Shown piece by piece: positions 16,586 to 23,458 of a stretch of 64,000 nucleotides of DNA; within the stretch, counting starts at the first letter, position 1, and the number at the start of each line of letters is the position of its first letter. The position numbers were made by a program, and so were the translations under genes. The stretch lies in NCBI RefSeq assembly GCF_041435115.1, contig NZ_CP108046.1:5580001-5644000 (forward strand), in the 5' to 3' direction. The stretch comes from Streptomyces sp. NBC_00289 (lineage in GTDB: Bacteria; Actinomycetota; Actinomycetes; Streptomycetales; Streptomycetaceae). The notes below the pieces were generated by a model. The model was given only the letters and a program-made list of their open reading frames with translations. It had not been told where the DNA came from and ran no database searches.

Positions 16586-17095
16586 TCAGGCGGCGTGCTG
16601 GTCGGGGTTGTGCCAGGGACCGATGACCTTGATAGAGGGGCGGCAATACGACAGCGCGGCACCATCGCGAGTCGTGAACTCAACTGTCTCTGCAACGAGT
16701 TCGCAGAGGGCGTCCCCGTCTGTCTCGGACAGTGCCGCCCTCAGCTTTGGGACGGATTCTGCCAGGTCCCATGAGACGGAACTGAGGCGGAAGCCGCCGA
16801 GGGCGTATGCGTCGGCGAGGCGGAACGAGAGGCGAGTACTGGGCTTGGGTTCGAAGCGAGGTGCGGCTGTCAGCAGGCCGGCCCTGATGGATTCGGGGCC
16901 GGAGATGACGACTCGCATGGTGGTTGATCGGGGCAGCACTTCGAAGTGGTCGGCCTCGTTGCTTGCCTGGGGCGTCGATTGCCTGCCGAAGAGCTGCCCG
17001 ATGACCGCGGCGACTTCCTCAGTCCCAGTGGAGACACGCCAGGAGCCCTGGCCGCACTGGAAGCGGCCGACGAATGTTGTCTTGCGGTTGGTCAT
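16586..17095 (-). CDS. Hypothetical protein of the element, last gene of the rep operon
   Basis: The product has 169 residues with an N-terminal TTFVGRFQCGQGSWRVSTGT segment, a mixed alpha/beta middle (HFEVLPRSTTMRVVISGP) and a C-terminal DGDALCELVAETVEFTTRDG. No family is recognised. The ATG is directly adjacent to the rep stop with no gap, so it is co-translated with Rep. It occupies the position between rep and int where AICEs usually encode an excisionase. It is much larger than a typical Xis and no helix-turn-helix is obvious. Confidence 0.75.
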   Translation of the reverse strand: MTNRKTTFVGRFQCGQGSWRVSTGTEEVAAVIGQLFGRQSTPQASNEADHFEVLPRSTTMRVVISGPESIRAGLLTAAPRFEPKPSTRLSFRLADAYALGGFRLSSVSWDLAESVPKLRAALSETDGDALCELVAETVEFTTRDGAALSYCRPSIKVIGPWHNPDQHAA

Positions 17096-18553
17096 TTAGA
17101 AATCCCCCTCCTGCTTGAGGCGTTGGGTGTGGGCGATGTCGTGGCGGACCTGGGCGGCGAGGAGCTCTTCGCCGGGGCGGTAGCCGCTGCTGAGGTAGGT
17201 CCATGAGGAGGCGGTGACGAGGGTGGTGTTCTCGTCGTCCACGGGGAGACCGGCGCGGATGCGGGCGGCTTCGGCTTGGGCGGTGCGCCAGGCGCGGCGT
17301 ACGTCGCGGAGTGCGCCGAGGGTGGTCGAGTAGGCGCGTGATTTGCTGGAGAAGTGGCCGCGGAATCCGAGCATGTGGGCCCACTTCCAGAGCTTGAGTT
17401 CGGCGAACTCGGGGAGGTGGCCGAGCGCCCAGGCAGTGCGGATCATCTGCCGGGCATGCTGCTGCACGGGGAGGTCTGTGAGGGGTTCGACCTGGCCGGT
17501 GCCGTCGCAGTCGGCGCAGAGGTCGCGGAAGCCGTCAGGGCCGCGTACGTGGCCGCGTCCGGCACAGGGGCGGCATACGAGGGTGCGGTCCACGGTGCCC
17601 GCGCCCTCGGCGTTCTTGGTGGCGTACTTGGCGACGTATCCCGCGACCTTGGCGTCCGTGAGTTCGCCGTCCCCCAGGGCGGAGATCTGGTCCACCTTGA
17701 AGCGGTCGCCCCACCGGATGACGCGATCGCCGACCGCGTCCGACTCGACAGTGAGCCGGGCACGCTCGACCGCCAGGCTGACGGCGACGCGGAGGGCGTC
17801 GAAGGTGGCCCAGGCCGGGGGCGAGGTGGTGTGGCCGTCGGGACCGTCGAAGCGGACGACCGCATGGAAGTGGACCAGGCCGCGTTGCTGGTACTCGGCG
17901 ACCTTGGCGAAGGAGACGCGGAGGGCAGCGTTGAGCGCCTTCTGAGTCATGCCGAGGTGCTCGGCGAGGGCGCGGCGCAGGTAGGTGGTGAAGCGTGCCC
18001 AGAGGGCCCCGGCGTGGGCGTTCCACAGAACGGCGCCGGTGTAGTCGTAGCTTGCCGGGCGGAGCGGGGTGCCGAGTTCGGGAGCGTCCTGGGGGTGGCT
18101 CTCGCCGCACACGCAAGGGCGGGGCTTGCCCGCGTCGGTCGTGGGGCGGTTGTGGACGGGGCCGAAAGACGGGGCGGTGAGAGTGACGAAGGCGCGGGGG
18201 TGGTCGCGGACAGCTTCGGCGACGTTCTTGCCGCCGGACAGTCCGGCCTTGATCAGGTGATAGGTGTCGGCGGCGTAGAGGCGGGAGCACGCGGGGCAGC
18301 GGGAGGCGCGGCGGTTGCCACAGGTGGTGAGGAGCCGTCCGGAGGGTTCGTCTTCGGAGCGGTAGGAGCGGATCACTTGCTTGGTGGTCTGGTTGGTGGT
18401 GATCGTCCAGCCGTGCAGGTTGACGGGGCTGGTGCAGCCTCGAAGGTCGCGGACCTGTTCCGTCACGCGGTCGAAGTTGTCGGTGTTGGCCAGTTCCACG
18501 AGGTCACGCAGGCCGGGGCTGATGATGTGGCGCAGGTCGAGGGGGCGGCGCAT
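17096..18553 (-). CDS. RepSA-like rolling-circle replication initiator
   Basis: The product has 485 residues. The HUH-type metal site is visible as RGLVHFHAVVRFDG. The catalytic-tyrosine helix is DAKVAGYVAKYATKNAEGAG. Zinc-knuckle pairs occur near the N-terminus (TCGNRRASRCPACSRLYAAD) and in a CRPCAGRGHVRG and CADCDGTG block. This matches pSAM2 RepSA-type initiators, which nick the double-strand origin to copy the excised element. The start is the ATG at 18553. A 16-bp inverted repeat lies 36 bp upstream. Confidence 0.9.
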   Translation of the reverse strand: MRRPLDLRHIISPGLRDLVELANTDNFDRVTEQVRDLRGCTSPVNLHGWTITTNQTTKQVIRSYRSEDEPSGRLLTTCGNRRASRCPACSRLYAADTYHLIKAGLSGGKNVAEAVRDHPRAFVTLTAPSFGPVHNRPTTDAGKPRPCVCGESHPQDAPELGTPLRPASYDYTGAVLWNAHAGALWARFTTYLRRALAEHLGMTQKALNAALRVSFAKVAEYQQRGLVHFHAVVRFDGPDGHTTSPPAWATFDALRVAVSLAVERARLTVESDAVGDRVIRWGDRFKVDQISALGDGELTDAKVAGYVAKYATKNAEGAGTVDRTLVCRPCAGRGHVRGPDGFRDLCADCDGTGQVEPLTDLPVQQHARQMIRTAWALGHLPEFAELKLWKWAHMLGFRGHFSSKSRAYSTTLGALRDVRRAWRTAQAEAARIRAGLPVDDENTTLVTASSWTYLSSGYRPGEELLAAQVRHDIAHTQRLKQEGDF

Positions 18554-18588
18554 GAGTGGCGGGGTGTCCCTTCTGGCACGAGGGTGGG

Positions 18589-18636
18589 GCCTGCGGGCAG
18601 CAGCGATTCAGTGCGCTCGGGCTGCTGCCCGCAGGC
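18589..18636. repeat. Perfect 16-bp inverted repeat between the DUF2637 gene and rep
   Basis: The arms are GCCTGCGGGCAGCAGC and its complement, with a 16-base loop. It could be a terminator for the transfer genes upstream or a regulatory or origin structure in front of rep. No U-rich tract follows on the minus strand. Confidence 0.55.
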
Positions 18637-18703
18637 ATGGCAGGTCGGGCCCAGGGGTGGGCAGTGGTGGGAAGTGCCGGAGAGGCCGGCGGAAGGTGTG
18701 GCC

Positions 18704-19411
18704 CTACAGGGCGGCGTGCAGCGCGGTGGCCATGCGCAGGCCGATCCCGAGTCGCGTCTTGAGCTGGGCCGCTGTGATCGGTTCGCCGTGCTCGGTGTAG
18801 TGGGACGTCGCGATGGAGCGTGCTTCGGTCAGCAGGGGCTCAGGCACCTTGACCGCAGGCGAAGAGGGAGCCGGGGCAGCTGGGGCGATGTGAGGAGCGA
18901 CGGGGGCAGGGGCCGGAAGGGTGAGCGGCGCCGCAGGGCGGGTGGCGTCGGAAGCTGTCTCAGGCACCAACTCGATCTCATTCGGTACGGAGGTCGGTAC
19001 GGCGGGGCGAGCGACGGTGTGGAAGGCGCGCAGGAGCTGCGGGCCTACGGAGCCCCAGCCGAGGAGGAGGAGCGGGGCCACCGCGTCAACGGCGGCGCGG
19101 CCGTAGTGTTCGGCGACGATCGGTTCGGCGACGTTGAGGGCGAGGGTCAGCAGCCCGGAGAAGTGCATGAGACGCGTGGCCGCCGTCATCTGGTCGGCGG
19201 GCAGACCGCGTAGGGAGAGATAGCGCAGGGCGACCAGAAGGCCGACCACGGACAGGTCCACCATCGGGGCGATGAGCGGTGCGATCGAGCCGGGGACGCC
19301 CAGGCGCAGGGCGAGCGACCAGACGTTGCCGAAGGAGAAGACAAACGCCAGCGCGGCAATGACGATCATGACGGCGGTGATGGTGCGCTGAGTGATCCGG
19401 TCCTCTGTCAT
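18704..19411 (-). CDS. DUF2637 membrane protein (SpdB-like transfer protein)
   Basis: The product has 235 residues. Three to four membrane helices lie in residues 10-130 (AVMIVIAALAFVFSFGNVWS, PMVDLSVVGLLVALRYLSLR, LMHFSGLLTLALNVAEPIVA and AVAPLLLLGWGSVGPQLLRA). A Pro/Ala-rich linker and a small C-terminal domain with a helix-turn-helix-like TAAQLKTRLGIGLRMATALH follow. DUF2637 proteins of this type accompany FtsK-like transfer proteins in Streptomyces plasmids and AICEs, probably in intramycelial spread. A strong GGAGGTG site precedes the ATG. Confidence 0.85.
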   Translation of the reverse strand: MTEDRITQRTITAVMIVIAALAFVFSFGNVWSLALRLGVPGSIAPLIAPMVDLSVVGLLVALRYLSLRGLPADQMTAATRLMHFSGLLTLALNVAEPIVAEHYGRAAVDAVAPLLLLGWGSVGPQLLRAFHTVARPAVPTSVPNEIELVPETASDATRPAAPLTLPAPAPVAPHIAPAAPAPSSPAVKVPEPLLTEARSIATSHYTEHGEPITAAQLKTRLGIGLRMATALHAAL

Positions 19412-19470
19412 GGGTGTTCACCTCCTCTCCTGGGGTGTCGGGAACGTGCGAGCGCGGTAGGTCAGGCTGC

Positions 19471-20886
19471 TCAGGCGTCGAGCTTGGTGAGGTCCACCTC
19501 CGTCAGGCGAAGGCCGAGGAAGGCTTCAAGGAGGACGTTCGGGTCAGCAGTGAGACCTGCCGTCTCTTCGGCGACGCGAGCCGCTTCCGCGTCGGGCACG
19601 TAGGGCGTACGGATGCGGGTGAAGCCGGGTTGCGACTGGTGGTTCATCGAAGCGACGCCGACATAAGTGGGGTCCTGGAGGTTGATCGGGTTGGCGTCCG
19701 GCCATTCCCGGATCTCGTCACCGAGTGCGGCCACGGCGGCTTCGGCAGTCTTCTGGGCGAAGCTCAGGCCGACGGGGCACACGTCGCGGATGAAGGTGGG
19801 GATCGCGTCACCGGTGGACTTCTGAGTGGTGAGGATGACGAGCAGTCCCACGGACCGGCCCTTCTTCACCAGGTCTTCCACGAGCCGGGCGTTCTCGGCG
19901 GCGAGCGCGGCCAGTTTCTTCGTCTGCTGGTCGCTGCCCTTGTGGTCGCGGAAGTAGGTGTGGGCTTCGTCGACGATCAGCACGACCAGGGGCCAATGCT
20001 CGGACGGGCCGACGTCCCACATCGACTTCACCCCGAGCATCTGGCGCACCGAAGCCGACCGGGCGCGGCGGAGCTCCACCAGGTGCCGGAACAGCTTGTT
20101 GGCCTCTTCCAGGTCATCGCCCACGAAGGCGAACATGCGTTGGACCCAGTCGGCGTAGTCGCCTTCGTACGCAGCCGACACCTTGCCGTCCGCGCAGGCG
20201 AACTGCACTGCGGGCGACGGTGCCCAGTCGGAGAGAAGCCGGTTGATCAGGCTGGTCTTGCCGAAGCCGGGGAGGCCGGCCACGGTGACGCCGGGCACCT
20301 GCGTGAGGTTCACCGAGACGGGCTGCGCGTACTCGTCCAGGCCCAGATCCCACCGGGCTGTCTCCTCCGGTGGCTCACCGGTGGGGTGGTGCTCGGTGGG
20401 GAACTTGAGCGGATCCAGTCGCACACCCCGGATGAGGACCTGCCCAGGCTTGTCCTGGGTGACCGCCACTCGTGTGCACCGCCAGGCGTCCGCGAGGTGC
20501 GGGCCCGCTTTCTGGAACTGCTGGAGTCCAACACCAGGCAGGCACTGTGCCCGCGCGATCACTCCGTAGGCGTCGTGCTTCACCTTCAGGGAGGGGATGA
20601 GGACGCGCGGCTTGATGGGCTTGCCGTTCGTGTTCGCCAGCGACGCCAGGGCGGTCGGGGTTTTGTCCGTGGCCGACAGCTTGAGCATTGGTGCGAGCCG
20701 CTTCCAGCCCCAGCGCACGCGTAGGGCCTGCCGTATGGACTGCCGGGTCATGGCATCGGCGCGAACGTAGCGGACCACCCACCAGACCGCCCATCCAACG
20801 AGCACGGCGAGCACGGCGAGCACCAGGGCGACGACGAGCGGGACGTGACCGAAGATCCCTTCCGCCGGGGCGTTCGAGTCCTTCAT
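19471..20886 (-). CDS. FtsK/SpoIIIE-type conjugative DNA translocase (TraB-like)
   Basis: The product has 471 residues. An N-terminal membrane segment at about residues 13-40 (FGHVPLVVALVLAVLAVLVG) anchors it. The ATPase core has Walker A VAGLPGFGKTSLINRLLSDW and Walker B VVLIVDEAHTYFRD, then GLLVILTTQKSTGDAIPTFI. Streptomyces TraB proteins form hexamers and move double-stranded DNA between hyphae, the single protein needed for conjugation. The ATG overlaps the stop of the 70-residue gene upstream by 4 bp (ATGA). Confidence 0.92.
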   Translation of the reverse strand: MKDSNAPAEGIFGHVPLVVALVLAVLAVLVGWAVWWVVRYVRADAMTRQSIRQALRVRWGWKRLAPMLKLSATDKTPTALASLANTNGKPIKPRVLIPSLKVKHDAYGVIARAQCLPGVGLQQFQKAGPHLADAWRCTRVAVTQDKPGQVLIRGVRLDPLKFPTEHHPTGEPPEETARWDLGLDEYAQPVSVNLTQVPGVTVAGLPGFGKTSLINRLLSDWAPSPAVQFACADGKVSAAYEGDYADWVQRMFAFVGDDLEEANKLFRHLVELRRARSASVRQMLGVKSMWDVGPSEHWPLVVLIVDEAHTYFRDHKGSDQQTKKLAALAAENARLVEDLVKKGRSVGLLVILTTQKSTGDAIPTFIRDVCPVGLSFAQKTAEAAVAALGDEIREWPDANPINLQDPTYVGVASMNHQSQPGFTRIRTPYVPDAEAARVAEETAGLTADPNVLLEAFLGLRLTEVDLTKLDA

Positions 20887-21095
20887 GTGTAGCTCTCCAA
20901 GGGGTTGTAGAGGAAGGCCGCCAGGGCCGATTCGAGGGCCGTCCGATCCGCCGACGCGTCGAGGCGGGGATAGCCGTAGCCGACGAGCACGGCCGCCACC
21001 GAGTTCACGAGTGATTCGGTGAACCGGGCATCCGGCCCGGCGTGAGGCAGCGGGTAGCTGCGCTCAGCGCCGGACCGGGGGGTGGTGACGCTCAC
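20883..21095 (-). CDS. Small hypothetical protein in the transfer operon
   Basis: The product has 70 residues, with a helical core ARFTESLVNSVAAVLVGYGY and a C-terminal ALESALAAFLYNPLESYT. Both ends overlap its neighbours by 4 bp (GTGA with the SCO3933-type gene, ATGA with the tra gene), so translation of all three is coupled. Small proteins of this type sit in the same place in other AICEs. No function is known to me. Confidence 0.75.
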   Translation of the reverse strand: MSVTTPRSGAERSYPLPHAGPDARFTESLVNSVAAVLVGYGYPRLDASADRTALESALAAFLYNPLESYT

Positions 21096-21442
21096 GCCGC
21101 CTCAGCGGCCGGGGCCACCAGATCCAGCCGACCCGCGCGGTAGGCGATGCCGTCCGAGAGCGAACCGTTGAAGATCCGCGCCCACGGAGTGGCGAACAGT
21201 TCCACCGGCATGACCGGGACACCCGGCCGGAGGCCGTTGGGCAGACCGGTCTCCGGAACCGTGATCTTCAGGGCTTCGGCACGGTCCTCCTCCATGAAGA
21301 AGAGGGTGATCGTGTAGAGCTTCGCGCCGGTCTCACGGTCAGTGGCGAACTGCGTCTTCTCCTGGTCCGCGTACTTCGGCACCGGCAGAGTGCCGACCAT
21401 GAACGACGAGGTGGGGAGCAGGCCAACACGGATGCGTGCCAT
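21092..21442 (-). CDS. SCO3933-family regulatory protein
   Basis: The product has 116 residues and begins MARIRVGLLPTSSFMVGTLP, with ETGAKLYTITLFFMEEDRAE, GVPVMPVELFATPWARIFNG and DGIAYRAGRLDLVAPA. These blocks match the family named after SCO3933 of the SLP1 element. It is the first gene of the leftward transfer operon and faces the GntR regulator across a shared operator region. GAAAGGA lies 10 bases before the ATG. Confidence 0.8.
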   Translation of the reverse strand: MARIRVGLLPTSSFMVGTLPVPKYADQEKTQFATDRETGAKLYTITLFFMEEDRAEALKITVPETGLPNGLRPGVPVMPVELFATPWARIFNGSLSDGIAYRAGRLDLVAPAAEAA

Positions 21443-21547
21443 GGGAGTTAATTCCTTTCGATGTGCTCCACCAGGGCGGTGGGGCGTGATCACCATTGAA
21501 CATAGCTGACCTAGCAGTGTCAAGTGAATCGGGTGAGCTAGGTATCA

Positions 21548-21572
21548 ACTGACATAGGCCACCTATGTCAGT
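21548..21572. promoter_or_regulatory. Palindromic operator between the transfer operon and the GntR gene
   Basis: Two perfect 11-bp arms, ACTGACATAGG and its complement, are separated by 3 bases. Further GCTAGG-like elements lie on both sides (about 21535, 21580 and 21590), along with GCTGACCTAGC near 21503. The site lies 41 bp before the GntR start, ahead of a TACTCT -10-like box. It is the likely binding site of the GntR (KorSA-like) repressor. Confidence 0.65.
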
Positions 21573-21612
21573 CGGGTGTGCTAGGGGTGCTAGGAATCGC
21601 TACTCTTGGGCC

Positions 21613-22104
21613 ATGAGCCCCGCGCCAGAGAGCAAGCAGGACCGTCGGCCGCCGTATCAGCACGCTGCCGACGAGCTTCGGCGCGACATCTTGCAGGGGC
21701 GGATCAAGCCGGGCGAGCAGATGCCGTCCATTCGCGAGCTGCAGGAACGCTTCGGCGTGGCCAACATGACCGCAAGATCCGCACTCAACGTGCTGCGGGA
21801 CGAGGGCTTGATCTACACGATCCATGGCCGGGGCAGCTTCGTCGCGGACCACAATGCCGGCGGGGAGCTCTCGGCGAACTACACCGCTCCAGCCTGGTAC
21901 TTGGCGAACAAGGACGAGAGCCCCGGCCACGCAGGGCAGGGGGAGGGCGGGCCCGACGCCACCGAAGCGGCCGAAGACGCCGGGACCACCCTTGCTGAAG
22001 TACTCACCGCACTACGTGACGAGATCCGTCTTCTCAGCGCTGATCATCAGGAACTGCGACGTGAGGTCGAGGAGTTGAAGGCAGCTCAGCAGCCGAAGCC
22101 GTAG
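21613..22104 (+). CDS. GntR-family repressor of the transfer region (KorSA-like)
   Basis: The product has 163 residues. Residues 15-80 are a GntR winged helix (QHAADELRRDILQGRIKPGE, QMPSIRELQERFGVANMTAR, LNVLRDEGLIYTIHGRGSFV). The C-terminal part contains a coiled coil (LTALRDEIRLLSADHQELRR, EVEELKAA). In pSAM2-like elements KorSA represses the transfer and activation genes. The ATG at 21613 is only 6 bases after a TACTCT -10-like box, so translation is probably leaderless. It diverges from the transfer operon across a strong palindrome. Confidence 0.88.
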   Translation: MSPAPESKQDRRPPYQHAADELRRDILQGRIKPGEQMPSIRELQERFGVANMTARSALNVLRDEGLIYTIHGRGSFVADHNAGGELSANYTAPAWYLANKDESPGHAGQGEGGPDATEAAEDAGTTLAEVLTALRDEIRLLSADHQELRREVEELKAAQQPKP

Positions 22105-22261
22105 TCCTGAGCTCGGCCACTTCCTCTCGCAACTCCCTGGTCTCCCTGCTGAGGCGGACGACCATGGCCCGCATCTCCTCGATCAGCGCGACTACCTGAT
22201 CCGTGTCCCCGACGTGAATGCTGGTCGACCCCATTTCGTTGTCCGGTATGTGCTCGGTCAT
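22034..22261 (-). CDS. Small coiled-coil hypothetical protein
   Basis: The product has 75 residues and begins at an ATG with GGGGAGCG in front. After a short N-terminus it is one long heptad-like helix (QVVALIEEMRAMVVRLSRET, RELREEVAELRTTASAA). Its 3' end overlaps the convergent GntR gene by 71 bp. That GntR gene also ends in a heptad-rich helix, so one strand's helix may partly mirror the other. It is plausible but not certain as a gene. Confidence 0.5.
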   Translation of the reverse strand: MTEHIPDNEMGSTSIHVGDTDQVVALIEEMRAMVVRLSRETRELREEVAELRTTASAAELPSTPRPHVAVPDDQR

Positions 22262-22388
22262 CGCTCCCCGCTTGCTGCCGTGCCGCCGTTCCGTGCCGCA
22301 CTTGCTCGAACCGCCGGGCCTTGCCCACGGCATCCGTGCCTCTCCCAGGTTGATCGACTACTGCGCTGTGGTGCTGTTCAGAGTTTCT

Positions 22389-22592
22389 TTACTGGATCAA
22401 GGCGGCCCGCCTACGGCGGTCCGCGCGCGTTGGCGGCCACGGGCCGCCGCCGCTCCCTGTCTCCGCCACCGCTGCGCCGGCCCCCGGCCACTCAGCGCGC
22501 AGCCATGCGAGGCGGATAGTCAGACCAGGAAGCAACGCGACCACTCCGAGCACCAGGACCAGGCCGACACCGACCAAGTGAGACCGCGCCAT
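22389..22592 (-). CDS. Small single-pass membrane protein of the element
   Basis: The 67-residue product starts MARSHLVGVGLVLVLGVVAL, a clear membrane helix, followed by a basic and then a Gly/Pro-rich tail. AICEs often carry small hydrophobic proteins near their transfer genes. The ribosome binding site is weak (AAAGG, 13 bases away). No family is assigned. Confidence 0.45.
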   Translation of the reverse strand: MARSHLVGVGLVLVLGVVALLPGLTIRLAWLRAEWPGAGAAVAETGSGGGPWPPTRADRRRRAALIQ

Positions 22593-23098
22593 CCGACCAG
22601 TCCGCCTTTCGCAGTCGATGGACTTCAAAGCAGCAGGCAGGCCCATGCGACAGGCTCTTTGTCGGCAACGCCCAGGCCGGGGAGGGGGCGAGGGCCGTGA
22701 CGAATGGAGGAAGCGTGGCTGAGGCCGGCGGGGGGTTTCTGGAGACACACGTGACGGGTGCTCGTTCGACGCACCCACCGCCGTGGCTGACTTTCGGTGG
22801 TGCAGGTCAGAACTGGGATGCAGTCGACCGGACTTCAACAGTGGCCCTCTCTAACTTGACATCGGGGTACGTGGGTTGGAGCCGCCCCCGCGTTCGAGCA
22901 CGCCGAGCGCCCCGGTACCATCGGCACCGGGGTCCTGACCAGGGATTCCAAGACCGGACCACCCCGGATCGCTGTCCAGGCTGAGGGGTGGTCCGGTCTC
23001 TTGTTGTGGGCGTCCGCCGCCCGCAGTACGGGCGCGAGCGGCGGACGCCAGGAAGCCGCGAGCAGTCCCCTCGGGGGAGCGGGGACAGCGCGGCGGGC
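22593..23098. other. Intergenic region of about 500 bp with two strong hairpins
   Basis: No convincing gene was found here. Two hairpins stand out. The first has 15-bp perfect arms (22951-22965 and 22985-22999; AGACCGGACCACCCC). The second has 12-bp perfect arms (23009-23020 and 23038-23049; GGCGTCCGCCGC). The first may end transcription from the ASCH operon. The cluster of structures would also fit a single-strand origin or transfer locus of the element. Confidence 0.5.
22951..22999. terminator. Hairpin, candidate terminator downstream of the ASCH operon
   Basis: The perfect 15-bp stem has a 19-base loop. On the plus strand it is followed by CTTGTTG. It lies about 100 bp past the ASCH stop on the minus strand. 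Confidence 0.45.
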
Positions 23099-23458
23099 TT
23101 ACTGGGGTGGCAGCTCGATTTCGATAGCGAGCGCGCCGAGCGCTTCCTTCTCCGCCGGGTAGATATCCCGGATGTTGGCGAGCTGCTGCTCACGGGAGGA
23201 GGCCGGGTTGACGTTCGCCGGACCCTCCCCGTCGAGCAGTTCCTCGAACGTCTTGTACTCCGTGACCCGCTTCACCAGGACGTCACACGTCTCTTCGGTG
23301 CCCTTGATGCGGAAGCGGATGACGTCTCCGGCGGCCAGGTCTTCGAGGTGGGGGTATTTCACCCGCACCTCGATTGTCTTCTGACCACTGGCGACGAGGT
23401 CGAAGTAGCGGCGGTAGAGGTTCAGTTCACGGACGCGCGCGGCGGCAGTCTCCGTCAT
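23099..23458 (-). CDS. ASCH domain-containing protein
   Basis: The product has 119 residues. The ASCH (PUA-like) beta barrel is evident: LNLYRRYFDLVASGQKTIEV, RVKYPHLEDLAAGDVIRFRI, CDVLVKRVTEYKTFEELLDG and LANIRDIYPAEKEALGALAI. Family members bind RNA, and YqfB-type members hydrolyse N4-acetylcytidine. The Lys in GQKTIEVRV, together with the Glu and Arg, corresponds to the conserved pocket. Its ATG overlaps the stop of the synthetase-like gene by 4 bp, so the two proteins are made together and probably act on the same RNA or nucleoside. Confidence 0.85.
   Translation of the reverse strand: MTETAAARVRELNLYRRYFDLVASGQKTIEVRVKYPHLEDLAAGDVIRFRIKGTEETCDVLVKRVTEYKTFEELLDGEGPANVNPASSREQQLANIRDIYPAEKEALGALAIEIELPPQ

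Noticed and set aside
22900..22940. Possible tRNA 3' end with a GTTCGA-like segment
   Set aside because: No complete cloverleaf could be drawn around it. The stem is probably a short hairpin.
22697..22984. Plus-strand frame of 95 codons in the element spacer
   Set aside because: No ribosome site, mixed composition and it ends in a hairpin region.
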